The translations under genes and the position numbers were made by a program. From NCBI RefSeq assembly GCF_000143885.2, contig NC_018581.1, positions 4,402,001-4,466,000 of the forward strand: DNA of 64,000 bases, read 5' to 3'. Below are positions 17,266 to 27,759 of this stretch, one piece after another (the first letter of the stretch is position 1; each line of letters opens with the position of its first letter). The DNA comes from Gordonia sp. KTR9 (GTDB lineage: Bacteria; Actinomycetota; Actinomycetes; Mycobacteriales; Mycobacteriaceae). The notes beneath the pieces are model-generated. The model searched no databases. It saw nothing but the letters and a program-made list of their open reading frames with translations, and was not told the origin of the DNA.

Positions 17266-18441
17266 TCAGCTGTCCCGGTAGCGGGTCGCGATCGAGCGGC
17301 CGAGCACGACCCGCATGATCTCGTTGGTCCCCTCCAGGATGCGGTGCACACGGAGGTCGCGGACGATTTTCTCGATTCCGTACTCGGTGAGATATCCGTA
17401 TCCGCCGTGCAGCTGCAACGCCTGGTCGGCGACCTCGTAGCACGTGTCGGTGACGAAACGCTTGGCCATCGCGCACTGCTCGACCTTGTCGGGCGCGTCG
17501 TCGTCCAACGCCGACGCCGCCTGCCACAACATCAGACGCGACGCCTGCAGGGAGGTCGCCATGTCGGCGAGGGTGAACCGGATGGTCGGCTCGTCGATGA
17601 GCGCGTGCCCGAAGGCACGGCGACTGGCGACATAGGCGGCCGCCTTGTCGAACGCGGCCTGGGCGCCACCGAGCGACGACGCCGCGATGTTGATGCGGCC
17701 GCCGTTCAGTCCGTTCATCGCGATGCCGAAGCCGAGGCCCTCGGTACCGCCGAGCAGGCTCGTCGCCGGCACCCGCACCTCGTCGAGGATGACCTGCGCC
17801 GTGGGCTGCGCATGCCAGCCCATCTTGTGCTCCTGGGCTCCGAAACTCAGTCCGGGCGAGCCCTTTTCGACCAGGAACGTGGAGATCCCCTTGGGACCTG
17901 CGTCGCCCGTGCGGGCCATGATGACGTACAGGTCCGACGACCCGGCGCCGGAGATGAACTGCTTCACCCCGGTGAGCACGTACTCGTCACCGGACCGCTC
18001 GGCGCGGGTCGCGAGCGCGGCCGCGTCCGAGCCGGCGCCCGGCTCGGTCAGGCAGTAACTCGCGACCGTCTCCATGGTCGCCAGGCGCGGCACCCAGGTC
18101 GAACGCTGCTCCTCGGTGCCGTACTTGTCGACCATCCACGTGCACATGTTGTGGATGGACAGGAACGACGCGACGGCCGGATCGGCGTACGCCAGTTGCT
18201 CGAAGATGCGCACCCCGTCGAGACGACGCAGGCCACTGCCGCCGGCGTCCTCCGAACAGTAGATGGCGCCCATCCCGAGCTCGGACGCCTCGCGCAGTTC
18301 GTCGACCGGGAAGTGGTTGGCGGCGTCCCACTCCAGCGCGAACGGCGCCAGCTTCTTCGCCGCGAAACCCGCCGCGGTCTCGACGATGACACGGTCGTCA
18401 CCGTCGAGCCGGGCGAACGCGGCGTCGGCAAAGGTGGTCAA
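17266..18441 (-). CDS. Acyl-CoA dehydrogenase, probably isobutyryl-CoA dehydrogenase
   Basis: FAD enzyme expected to convert isobutyryl-CoA to methacrylyl-CoA in valine degradation. The 391-residue length is standard. Landmarks are CLTEPGAGSDAAAL (FAD/substrate binding), GVKQFISGAGSSDLYVIMAR, LHGGYGYLTEYGIEKIVRDL and the C-terminal EGTNEIMRVVLGRS. It begins six bases after mmsA and is followed by mmsB, equivalent to M. tuberculosis fadE9. Substrate choice rests on this context; other short branched acyl-CoAs remain possible. Confidence 0.9.
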   Translation of the reverse strand: MTTFADAAFARLDGDDRVIVETAAGFAAKKLAPFALEWDAANHFPVDELREASELGMGAIYCSEDAGGSGLRRLDGVRIFEQLAYADPAVASFLSIHNMCTWMVDKYGTEEQRSTWVPRLATMETVASYCLTEPGAGSDAAALATRAERSGDEYVLTGVKQFISGAGSSDLYVIMARTGDAGPKGISTFLVEKGSPGLSFGAQEHKMGWHAQPTAQVILDEVRVPATSLLGGTEGLGFGIAMNGLNGGRINIAASSLGGAQAAFDKAAAYVASRRAFGHALIDEPTIRFTLADMATSLQASRLMLWQAASALDDDAPDKVEQCAMAKRFVTDTCYEVADQALQLHGGYGYLTEYGIEKIVRDLRVHRILEGTNEIMRVVLGRSIATRYRDS

Positions 18442-18447
18442 CGCCGA

Positions 18448-19980
18448 TCAGTCCATCGTCGGGATGACGAACTCGGCGCCGTCCTTGATGCCGGACGGCC
18501 AGCGCGTCGTCACCGTCTTGGTCTTGGTGTAGAACTGGATCGACGCCGGGCCGTGCTGGTTGAGATCGCCGAAGCCCGAGCGCTTCCAACCGCCGAAGGT
18601 GTAGTACGCCACCGGAACCGGGATCGGCACGTTCACGCCGACCATGCCGACGTCGACGCGGGCCGTGAAGTCGCGGGCGGCGTCGCCGTCCTGCGTGAAG
18701 ATCGCGACACCGTTACCGTACTGGTGGTCCGACGCCAGCGCGAGGGCCTCCTCGTAGTCACCGGCGCGCACGATCGACAGGACCGGTCCGAAGATCTCCT
18801 CGGTGTAGATGGTCATGTCCTTGGTGACGTGGTCGAACAGGGTCGGGCCGATGAAGAAGCCCTTCGAGATGTCCTCGTCGCCGAAGGTCTGCTCGTTGCT
18901 GGTGCGGTCGCGACCGTCGATGACGACCTCGGCACCCTCCTCGGCTCCCTTGTCGATGAATCCGCGGACTCGCTCGAGGGCGGCGGCGGTGACCAGCGGC
19001 CCGTAATCGGCCTTGGGGTCCAGGCTGTGGCCGACGCGCAGCGCGTTCACCCTGTCGATCAGCTTGGCGCGCAGCCGGTCCGCGGTCTGCTCGCCGACCG
19101 GGACGGCGACGCTGATCGCCATGCAGCGCTCGCCGGCGCTGCCGTAGCCCGCGCCGATCAGCGCGTCGACGACCTGGTCGAGGTTGGCGTCGGGCATGAT
19201 GATCGCGTGGTTCTTGGCGCCACCGAAGCACTGTGAGCGCTTCCCGTGGGCGGCCGCGGTCGAGTAGATGTACTGCGCGATGTCGGAGCTGCCGACGAAG
19301 CCGAGAGCCTTGACGTCGGGGTGGGTCAGCAGCGCGTCGACGGCTTCCTTGTCGCCGTGCACGACCTGGAAGACACCGTCGGGAAGTCCTGCCTCGGTGA
19401 ACAATTCGGCGAGCCGGACCGGGACGGAGGGATCCCGCTCACTGGGCTTGAGGATGAAGGCGTTGCCGCATGCCAGCGCGGGGCCGGCCTTCCACAGCGG
19501 GATCATCGCCGGGAAGTTGAACGGGGTGATGCCGGCGACGACGCCGAGCGGCTGGCGCATGGAGTGCACGTCGATGCCGCCTCCGGCACCGGCGGTGAAC
19601 TCGCCCTTGATCAGGTGCGGGATGCCGATCGCGAACTCGATGACCTCGACACCGCGCTGGATGTCGCCGAGTGCGTCGGCGTGGGTCTTGCCGTGCTCGA
19701 GCGACAGCGTGGTCGCGAGCTCGTCGGCGTTCTTGTTGATCAGGTCGACGAACCGCATCATGACGCGGGCGCGGCGCTGCGGGTTCCAGGCGGCCCACTC
19801 TTTCTGGGCGGCCGATGCGGTCGCGATCGCGGCGGAGACCTCGTCGGTGGACGCGAGCGGGACCTGGGCGGCCACGGAGCCGGTGCTCGGGTTGAAGACG
19901 TCGGCGAAACGTCCGCCCTCGGCGGAAACGCGCTTGCCGTTCAGGTAGTGCGGGATCGAGGGGACAGCAGGAGCGGACAC
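18448..19980 (-). CDS. mmsA: CoA-acylating methylmalonate-semialdehyde dehydrogenase
   Basis: Converts methylmalonate semialdehyde to propionyl-CoA with NAD+ and CoA. The 510-residue aldehyde-dehydrogenase-fold protein has the NAD-binding GITPFNFPAMIPLWK, the glycine loop FVGSSDIAQYIY, and the catalytic cysteine in SAGERCMAIS. The GTG at 19980 is chosen because AAAGGTGA precedes it by a few bases and the protein then begins like family members (PHYLNGKRV); an upstream ATG at 20037 adds 19 unrelated residues. First gene of the valine operon, divergent from the flavodoxin. Confidence 0.92.
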   Translation of the reverse strand: MSAPAVPSIPHYLNGKRVSAEGGRFADVFNPSTGSVAAQVPLASTDEVSAAIATASAAQKEWAAWNPQRRARVMMRFVDLINKNADELATTLSLEHGKTHADALGDIQRGVEVIEFAIGIPHLIKGEFTAGAGGGIDVHSMRQPLGVVAGITPFNFPAMIPLWKAGPALACGNAFILKPSERDPSVPVRLAELFTEAGLPDGVFQVVHGDKEAVDALLTHPDVKALGFVGSSDIAQYIYSTAAAHGKRSQCFGGAKNHAIIMPDANLDQVVDALIGAGYGSAGERCMAISVAVPVGEQTADRLRAKLIDRVNALRVGHSLDPKADYGPLVTAAALERVRGFIDKGAEEGAEVVIDGRDRTSNEQTFGDEDISKGFFIGPTLFDHVTKDMTIYTEEIFGPVLSIVRAGDYEEALALASDHQYGNGVAIFTQDGDAARDFTARVDVGMVGVNVPIPVPVAYYTFGGWKRSGFGDLNQHGPASIQFYTKTKTVTTRWPSGIKDGAEFVIPTMD

Positions 19981-20085
19981 GGAGATCACCTTTGACTTCG
20001 TTGGGGGTATGGCCGGTGTCACCACATAGTAGGACATCCAAGTATTTCTTCCAACCCCCTGTCACCAGCGATTTCGCGACGGCGA

Positions 20086-20104
20086 GCCGGTTAGGCTACC
20101 CTCG
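20086..20104 (+). promoter_or_regulatory. Weak DtxR/IdeR-like iron box before the flavodoxin
   Basis: GCCGGTTAGGCTACCCTCG matches 13 of 19 positions of the iron-regulator consensus TWAGGTWAGSCTWACCTWA; the core GGTTAGGCTACCCT is good and the ends are poor. TAGGCT inside it could equally be a plain -10 box. Iron control of a flavodoxin would make sense, because flavodoxins replace iron-sulfur ferredoxins. Confidence 0.4.
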
Positions 20105-20138
20105 CTTTGCGAAAACGCCGACGTCGAGAGGAGTTCAC

Positions 20139-20579
20139 ATGTCGGTCGTCATCCTCTACGGAACCGAAACCGGTAACGGCGAGCTCGTCGCGGACGCCAT
20201 CGCCGACACGCTGGCCGCCGACCACGACCCCTCGATCTACGACATGAGCGAGTTCGCGGTCGAGGACCTCGACCCCGAGGACTTCCTCGTCATCGTGTGC
20301 TCGACCTATGGCGAAGGCGAACTGCCGACGGGCGCCGAGCCCTTCGCCGACGAACTCGAGAGCGTCGACCCCGACCTCACCGGCCTGCGGTTCGCGGTGT
20401 TCGGTCTGGGCGACTCGATCTACGACACGTTCAACCGCGGCGGCGAGATCGTCGCCGAGATGCTCACCAAGCGTGGCGCGGTCCAGGTGGGCGAGCACGC
20501 CCGCCACGACAACTCGTCGCCGATCAAGCCGGCGAAGCAGGCCGCCGAGTGGGCCGAGGGGATCTCGCAGGAGATCTGA
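20139..20579 (+). CDS. Flavodoxin domain protein (MioC-like)
   Basis: A 146-residue single-domain flavodoxin that should bind FMN and carry electrons in the cytoplasm. The phosphate loop is YGTETGNGE near the N-terminus; the isoalloxazine loops are CSTYGEGELPTGA and FGLGDSIYDTF. The ATG at 20139 has GAGAGGAG upstream. Its redox partners are unknown. The upstream region holds a possible iron box, which would fit induction under iron limitation. It stands alone between the divergent valine operon and a convergent permease gene. Confidence 0.85.
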   Translation: MSVVILYGTETGNGELVADAIADTLAADHDPSIYDMSEFAVEDLDPEDFLVIVCSTYGEGELPTGAEPFADELESVDPDLTGLRFAVFGLGDSIYDTFNRGGEIVAEMLTKRGAVQVGEHARHDNSSPIKPAKQAAEWAEGISQEI

Positions 20580-20607
20580 GAACGCCTGACGTCGATGCGG
20601 CCGGTGG

Positions 20608-21549
20608 TCAGGCCACCGGCCGCCGCGTCGCCGCTTCCGACTCTCCCGCCGCGGCCTCTTCCGCAGCCGCATCCTCGGCAGCGGCATCCTCGGCGGCATC
20701 TTCTGCGGCGGATTCCTCCGCAGCCACGGCCTGCTCCCACCCGCGCACGGCCGACAGCTTCGCGAGTTCGCACACCGCGCGGACCATGATCGCGAGCACG
20801 ATCCCGAGGAACAGCGCCGTCGGCACCGACACCTTCAGGTTCTCGCCGAGCAGCAGCACGCCGAGGACCATCGCGACGGCCGGCTCGGCCACCGTCATCG
20901 ACGGGAACGACGTCTGCAGGTCGCCGGCGCCGAAACCCATCTGCTGCGCGATGACCGCACAGACCACGACCAGCACGAACAGATAGATCTCCGGGTGCAC
21001 GAAGGTACGCCAGAAATGGTGTGTGACCTGGTAGATCACCGTCTTCACCAGTAGCGCCGACACGCCGAACAGGATGCCTGCCACCAGCCCGTAGAACAAC
21101 GCCTTGTAGTGCGGACTCGAGCGGTGCGCGAGGATCACCAACGCGACGACGACACCGATCACCGCCCCCACCGTGCTCCAGAGCAGCAGTGCGTCGGGCC
21201 GCCTCATCGAGGGTTCGGGGCGCGCCACGATGAGGAAGGTGACCACGCAGGCCACCAGCACCCCGCCCCATGCCCATTCGACGCGGGCCGGGTGCCGATG
21301 ATCGGCCCACGCCTCCAGCGGCAGCGCGAACAGCACCGCCAGCACGACGAGCGGCTGCACCAGCAGGATCGAGCCGAGCCCCAGCGCCGATGCCTGCAAA
21401 CCGAAGCCGCACAGCGCGATCGCGGCACCCGCCCACCAGCCCGGGGTGATGGCCCCGTTCACCCGGGAGGCGCGCTGACGCAGCACGGTGCCGGCCGCGA
21501 TCATCAGCGCGGCGAACACCGCGAGGAGCGCGGGTACCCAGGTGTGCAC
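20608..21549 (-). CDS. DMT-family (EamA-like) membrane permease
   Basis: A polytopic membrane protein with about ten hydrophobic segments, the pattern of drug/metabolite transporters of the kind seen in mycobacteria as conserved integral membrane proteins. QPLVVLAVLFALPL, LVAGILFGVSALLVK and PSMTVAEPAVAMVLGVLLLG lie in the conserved parts. The C-terminus is a cytoplasmic-looking tail of about 35 residues made almost entirely of Ala, Glu, Asp and Ser. The GTG at 21549 starts the protein just before its first membrane segment; an ATG at 21666 would add 39 Arg-rich residues and overlap the neighbour's promoter, so it is less likely. Substrate unknown. Confidence 0.75.
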   Translation of the reverse strand: MHTWVPALLAVFAALMIAAGTVLRQRASRVNGAITPGWWAGAAIALCGFGLQASALGLGSILLVQPLVVLAVLFALPLEAWADHRHPARVEWAWGGVLVACVVTFLIVARPEPSMRRPDALLLWSTVGAVIGVVVALVILAHRSSPHYKALFYGLVAGILFGVSALLVKTVIYQVTHHFWRTFVHPEIYLFVLVVVCAVIAQQMGFGAGDLQTSFPSMTVAEPAVAMVLGVLLLGENLKVSVPTALFLGIVLAIMVRAVCELAKLSAVRGWEQAVAAEESAAEDAAEDAAAEDAAAEEAAAGESEAATRRPVA

Positions 21550-21664
21550 GATCCCCAGGGTAACGGCGGCTCCTCGCGCACGCGGTCGCGGCCGGAGCCG
21601 CCCGAGGTGATGTTCGCGGTGTCGGAACACCCACCACCTGCCCGGACAACGTAGATTCGAACCC

Positions 21665-21955
21665 ATGCGTTATCGGTCAGATCTGGAACGGCTGGCCACC
21701 CTCGACGCCGCCGCGATCGAGGTGGCCTGCACCGACTGCGACTCGGTGGGCGAGTTCATCGCCTGCGCCGTCGACGAATATCTGGAGTTCGATGTCGCCG
21801 CCGAGGAGGCCGAGGCCCGCGGCGACGACGAGCACGCGGCTTTCCTCCGCCAGGAGGCCGCGGCATGGCGTGCCACCGTACGAGTGCTGCGGATGATGGA
21901 TGCGGAGTCCGGACAGCGCCACCGGAGCCGCGACCGGCGGCACGGCGCCGCATGA
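21665..21955 (+). CDS. Conserved hypothetical protein, small acidic
   Basis: A 96-residue soluble acidic protein (SDLERLATLDAAAIEVACTD near the start, EEAEARGDDEHAAFLRQEA in the middle) with a basic C-terminal tail. I do not recognise a domain. A TAGATT -10 at 21652-21657 lies seven bases before the ATG, so translation is probably leaderless. Its stop overlaps the start of the SixA-type phosphatase (ATGA), so the two are cotranscribed and probably translationally coupled. Confidence 0.75.
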   Translation: MRYRSDLERLATLDAAAIEVACTDCDSVGEFIACAVDEYLEFDVAAEEAEARGDDEHAAFLRQEAAAWRATVRVLRMMDAESGQRHRSRDRRHGAA

Positions 21956-22446
21956 GCCGGGCCCGCACGCTGATCCTCATGCGCCACGGCAAGTCGGGCT
22001 ACCCGCCCGGGACGCCCGACCACGGCCGCCCGCTGGCCGAACGGGGCGACCGGCAGGCCGCGCTCGCCGGGCGATGGATGGCCGATGAGGGCCTGCGGGT
22101 CGACGCGGTGCTCTGCTCGTCGTCGACGCGGACGCGGCAGACCCTGGTCCGGACCGGCATCGACGCGCCGGTGACCTTCGTCGACGACATCTACGGCGGG
22201 GCGCCGGAGGAGATCCTCGAGTCCATCCGCCTCCACGCGCCGGCAGACGCCCAGACGATCCTCGTCGTCGGACACGCGCCCGGGATGCCCGAGACCGCGC
22301 TGACGCTCGATCCGGACGGGTTCATCGAACGGTTCCCCACCTCGGCGTACGCGGTTGTCGCCGTCACCCACCCGTGGGACCGCATCGGCATGGCCCCCGA
22401 CCCCGGGGCCCGCCTCGTCGGCGTGCGGATCCCGCGCGAGGACTGA
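21952..22446 (+). CDS. Histidine phosphatase family protein, SixA-like
   Basis: A 164-residue phosphohistidine phosphatase-superfamily enzyme. The catalytic motif LILMRHGKSGYP is at the N-terminus; SSSTRTRQT supplies the second arginine region and VVGHAPGMPE the second catalytic histidine. SixA acts on phosphorylated histidine in phosphorelay proteins, but actinobacterial relatives are mostly uncharacterised, so the substrate is open. It overlaps the upstream small gene by four bases and is followed three bases later by nadE. Confidence 0.85.
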   Translation: MSRARTLILMRHGKSGYPPGTPDHGRPLAERGDRQAALAGRWMADEGLRVDAVLCSSSTRTRQTLVRTGIDAPVTFVDDIYGGAPEEILESIRLHAPADAQTILVVGHAPGMPETALTLDPDGFIERFPTSAYAVVAVTHPWDRIGMAPDPGARLVGVRIPRED

Positions 22447-22449
22447 CCG

Positions 22450-23292
22450 ATGACGCACACTGGAACCATGCGTGAGATCCAGCGAACCATCATCGACGCC
22501 CTCGGGGTGAAGCCCTCCATCGATCCCGACGAGGAGGTGGAGCGCCGCGTCCGGTTCCTCGCCGACTACCTCGGAGCGACCGGCGCCAAAGGCTATGTCC
22601 TGGGCATCTCCGGCGGGGTGGACTCCACCCTGGCCGGACGCCTGGCACAGTTGGCCGCCGACCGCGTCCGGGCCGACGGCGGCGAGGCCGTGTTCGTCGG
22701 CGTCCGGCTCCCCTATCGGGTGCAGCACGACGAGGACGACGCGGCCGCGGCTCTCGAGTTCGTGGCCGCCGACGAGATCGTGACCGTCAACGTGGCCCCC
22801 GGCGTCGACGCCCTCAACGCCGAGATCGAACGCGCCACCGGCACCGATCTGTCCGACTTCACCAAGGGCAACGCGAAGGCCCGGCACCGGATGGTCGCGC
22901 AGTACGCCCTGGCCGGCGACCGGGGACTGCTGGTGATCGGCTCCGACCACGCGTCGGAGAACGTCACCGGCTTCTTCACCAAACACGGCGACGGCGCCGC
23001 CGACGTGCTGCCGCTTTCTGGACTCGACAAGCGGCAGGGTCGTGCGCTGCTGCGTCACCTCGGGGCGCCGCAGCAGCTGTGGGAGAAGGTCCCGACCGCC
23101 GACCTGCTCGACGAGAAGGCCGGTCAGACCGACGAGGACGAGCTCGGCCTGCGCTACGACGACATCGACGACTACCTCGAGGGTCGCGAGATCCCCGCCG
23201 AGGCCGCGGAGAAGATCGAGGCCGCCTGGCACCGCAACCGGCACAAGCGCACGACCCCCGTGGAGGTCGACGACACCTGGTGGCGCTCCTGA
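22450..23292 (+). CDS. nadE: Ammonia-dependent NAD+ synthetase
   Basis: Makes NAD+ from nicotinic acid adenine dinucleotide, ATP and ammonia. The 280-residue length fits the single-domain type. The ATP-pyrophosphatase P-loop is [26 protein letters not shown] and [20 protein letters not shown] are typical NadE stretches, with GLDKRQGR and the C-terminal [20 protein letters not shown] lies upstream of the ATG at 22450. It is remarkable that a second, glutamine-dependent NAD+ synthetase follows 50 bases downstream. Confidence 0.93.
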   Translation: MTHTGTMREIQRTIIDALGVKPSIDPDEEVERRVRFLADYLGATGAKGYVLGISGGVDSTLAGRLAQLAADRVRADGGEAVFVGVRLPYRVQHDEDDAAAALEFVAADEIVTVNVAPGVDALNAEIERATGTDLSDFTKGNAKARHRMVAQYALAGDRGLLVIGSDHASENVTGFFTKHGDGAADVLPLSGLDKRQGRALLRHLGAPQQLWEKVPTADLLDEKAGQTDEDELGLRYDDIDDYLEGREIPAEAAEKIEAAWHRNRHKRTTPVEVDDTWWRS

Positions 23293-23342
23293 CGATGCGC
23301 TCGGCGGAGGCATCGGGGCGCGCTCGCGATTAGGGTGTCGGA

Positions 23343-25376
<2,034 letters not shown>

Positions 25377-25393
25377 GCCGGGCGCACTGCCGG

Positions 25394-26794
25394 TCAGTCG
25401 CAGGCGGCAAGCAGTTGCTTGAGCTCGTCGTCGAACGCGTCGGCGATGGCCGAGGGGTCCGGGGTCTGGTCGGTGCACCCCACGATGCCGATGTTGAGGT
25501 TGCCGTCGGCGGAGAAGACCGTGATGTTCAGTCCGAGTCCGTGCATGATCGGGCCGAGCGGGTACACGCCGGTCACGCGCGCGCCGAGGAAGTACAGCGG
25601 GAAATCCGGTCCCGCGACGTTGGACACCAGGACGTTGAAGATCGGCGGGTGGGCCGACGCCCAGTTGCGGTCACCGTAGATCTTCATCACGGTGGACAGC
25701 GTTGTGCCGGGGGCGAACTGGGCCCAGGACCGCAGGATGTTCGCATCGATCTCCGCGTGATGCGCCTTCGAGGTGCGACTCAGTTCGGCCTGCTTTCGCA
25801 GCCGGGCAACAGGATCGGACTGGTCGGAGGAGAGCAGCGTGAACATGCCGGTGACCTTGTTGGTGCCGCTCACGACGAGGTCCTTCTCGTCGGCTCCGTG
25901 CACGGACACCGGCACCATCCCGACGAGCGGCCGGTCGGGGAGCTCATCGTGGCCGAGGAGGTAGGTACGTAGAGCACCGCCGACCATCGCGAGCACGACG
26001 TCGTTGAGCTTGACGTCGAAGTGGTCCTTCACGCGCTTCACGTCGTCGAGCGACAACTGCGTCACCGCGATGCTCCGATGCGGCGTGATCGGCGCGTTGA
26101 AGCGCGTACGCGGGGCCCGGAACGGTGCGGGCATCGCCGAATCCTGTTGCGCGCGACGGAGCCACCCGATGGGCACGCCGACCGTCCGGGGCAGGAGTTT
26201 GACCATGGCCAGCGGCCGTTGCACGAAGAAGTTGACGGCGCCGCCCGCCGCCATCGCGGCCCGCGACGACGGCCCCGCCGACTCGCCGACCTTGTCGGCG
26301 TCGAGCTCGGGGGGTTCCGGTGTGAGCGTGCACATCTGGGCCAGCATGTCGGCGCCGGTGACACCGTCGGTCCCGGCATGGTGCATCCGCAGCATCGCGC
26401 ACACCCGGCCGTTGGCGAGCCCCTCGATGACCCACAGCTCCCACAGCGGCTTCCCCCGGTCGAGGGTCTGACCGGCCAGATGACCGCACAATTCGGCGAC
26501 CTCTGCGGCGCCGCCGGGCGCCGGCACACCCACACGGTGCACGTGGCGCTCGATGTCGAAGTCCTCGTCCTCGATCCACACCGGGTGGTCGATGTTGAGC
26601 AGCGAATTGTCGAGCTTGCGCCGGAACGTCGGGATGGCGGCGACGCGGCGTTCCATCTCGGCCCGGAGCTTGTCGAACCGATACTCGTCCGGCATGGTGC
26701 TCGGATCGATCTCGAAGAGGCCGATGACGTGCATCAGTTGCGCACGAGTCTCGAGGTAGAGAAACGATGCGTCCAGTCCACTCAAGCGCTGCAT
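25394..26794 (-). CDS. WS/DGAT-family acyltransferase (wax ester / triacylglycerol synthase)
   Basis: A 466-residue enzyme expected to transfer acyl groups from acyl-CoA to diacylglycerol or a fatty alcohol for storage lipid. The catalytic HHxxxDG motif is MHHAGTDGVTG at about residue 137; LSGLDASFLYLET at the N-terminus and the PLW and NDVVLAM segments are typical, and the C-terminal DUF1298 part contains NVLVSNVAGPD. The ATG at 26794 gives the normal length and has an AGGAGAGG upstream; longer frames upstream are non-coding. Mycolata carry many paralogs, so the exact acceptor is unknown. Confidence 0.92.
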   Translation of the reverse strand: MQRLSGLDASFLYLETRAQLMHVIGLFEIDPSTMPDEYRFDKLRAEMERRVAAIPTFRRKLDNSLLNIDHPVWIEDEDFDIERHVHRVGVPAPGGAAEVAELCGHLAGQTLDRGKPLWELWVIEGLANGRVCAMLRMHHAGTDGVTGADMLAQMCTLTPEPPELDADKVGESAGPSSRAAMAAGGAVNFFVQRPLAMVKLLPRTVGVPIGWLRRAQQDSAMPAPFRAPRTRFNAPITPHRSIAVTQLSLDDVKRVKDHFDVKLNDVVLAMVGGALRTYLLGHDELPDRPLVGMVPVSVHGADEKDLVVSGTNKVTGMFTLLSSDQSDPVARLRKQAELSRTSKAHHAEIDANILRSWAQFAPGTTLSTVMKIYGDRNWASAHPPIFNVLVSNVAGPDFPLYFLGARVTGVYPLGPIMHGLGLNITVFSADGNLNIGIVGCTDQTPDPSAIADAFDDELKQLLAACD

Positions 26795-26925
26795 GAGTTC
26801 AGCCTCTCCTCGGCGTCGGGCACCCACCCCGCAGGCACCCCACGCCATCATGCCGCACCCGGTGTCCCTCGCGGAGCCGGTTCCGCCGACCGCCACCACC
26901 ACATCGGGACAGATCGTCGGGGCCG

Positions 26926-27759
26926 TCAGAGTGGCAGTGAGTCCACCATGTCGAGAATGTCCTGACCGTCGGTCTCGAGCACGACGATCATCGCCAGTTC
27001 GCGTGACGGGTCGTCGGTGATCTTGAAGACGCCGCGACCGTTCTCGTCGATCAACCCCGTCCCGTGCCGCCACCGCACCGGTCGCGAGGTCGACGACGAA
27101 CGCGAGTACTCCGCGTTCAGCGCATCCCTGGACGCGAACCAGAACACCCCGAAGGGCCGGTCGACCGAACCCGCCGCACACCGGACGACGAAGACGGTGC
27201 GCACCTGACCCGCGCCGGTCTCCGAAGGGCCGACCTCGTCCCGGCCCCCGGAGTACCGGCGGACGCACTCGGTGTTCATCCACTGCGCGGCGGTGTCGGG
27301 CGCCTGCGGGAGCAGCTCGGGGAACTGCGCCACGAGCGGTGCGAATTCTCCCCAGCTCGCTCCCGTCCGCACCCGCTGCACCGGGCCGGCCTCGGAGTAC
27401 ACGCCCCCGCGCATCGCGACCACCCGGTAAGCATGTTCCCCGGCACTCACGGTCGCATCCTCGGCGGTGGTCTCCGGACCCTGGTGGACGACGTAGCCGT
27501 CGCCGCGGAGAAGCTGATAGGCGGACGCCCCGGGGACCGGATCCCAGGTCGCGATCACCCGTCCCGGCCGCGCCTGCAGGGTCAGCCCGCCGGGCGCGTC
27601 CGGCGCGTCCGGCGCCGTCACCGAACGGACCACCGCGAATCCGCCGACCGCCACCAGCGCCGAGAGCAGCACGATCAGTCCGATCAGCCAGGGCGCGGGG
27701 CCGGTCCGCCGCGGTCGGGCCGGGACGGTCGGCGGGGTCGGCGAAGTCGGCGAGGTCAT
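26926..27759 (-). CDS. Single-pass membrane protein resembling the neighbouring kinase ectodomain
   Basis: A 277-residue protein with a short Pro/Thr/Arg-rich cytoplasmic start, one membrane segment (APWLIGLIVLLSALVAVGGF) and an exported domain. The exported part begins with a fibronectin-III-like unit (VIATWDPVPGASAYQLLRGD ... GEHAYRVVAMRGG) and continues with a Trp/Leu/Pro-rich unit and paired cysteines (NTECVRRY, FVVRCAAG). The same order occurs in the extracellular half of the kinase just upstream, so the two look paralogous. Its ATG overlaps the kinase stop (TGATG). It may be a decoy, partner or co-sensor for the kinase; function is unproven. Confidence 0.75.
   Translation of the reverse strand: MTSPTSPTPPTVPARPRRTGPAPWLIGLIVLLSALVAVGGFAVVRSVTAPDAPDAPGGLTLQARPGRVIATWDPVPGASAYQLLRGDGYVVHQGPETTAEDATVSAGEHAYRVVAMRGGVYSEAGPVQRVRTGASWGEFAPLVAQFPELLPQAPDTAAQWMNTECVRRYSGGRDEVGPSETGAGQVRTVFVVRCAAGSVDRPFGVFWFASRDALNAEYSRSSSTSRPVRWRHGTGLIDENGRGVFKITDDPSRELAMIVVLETDGQDILDMVDSLPL

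Noticed and set aside
16360..19236. A 958-codon plus-strand open frame
   Set aside because: Antisense to mmsB, fadE and mmsA, which carry all their catalytic motifs. Long shadows are common in high-GC DNA.
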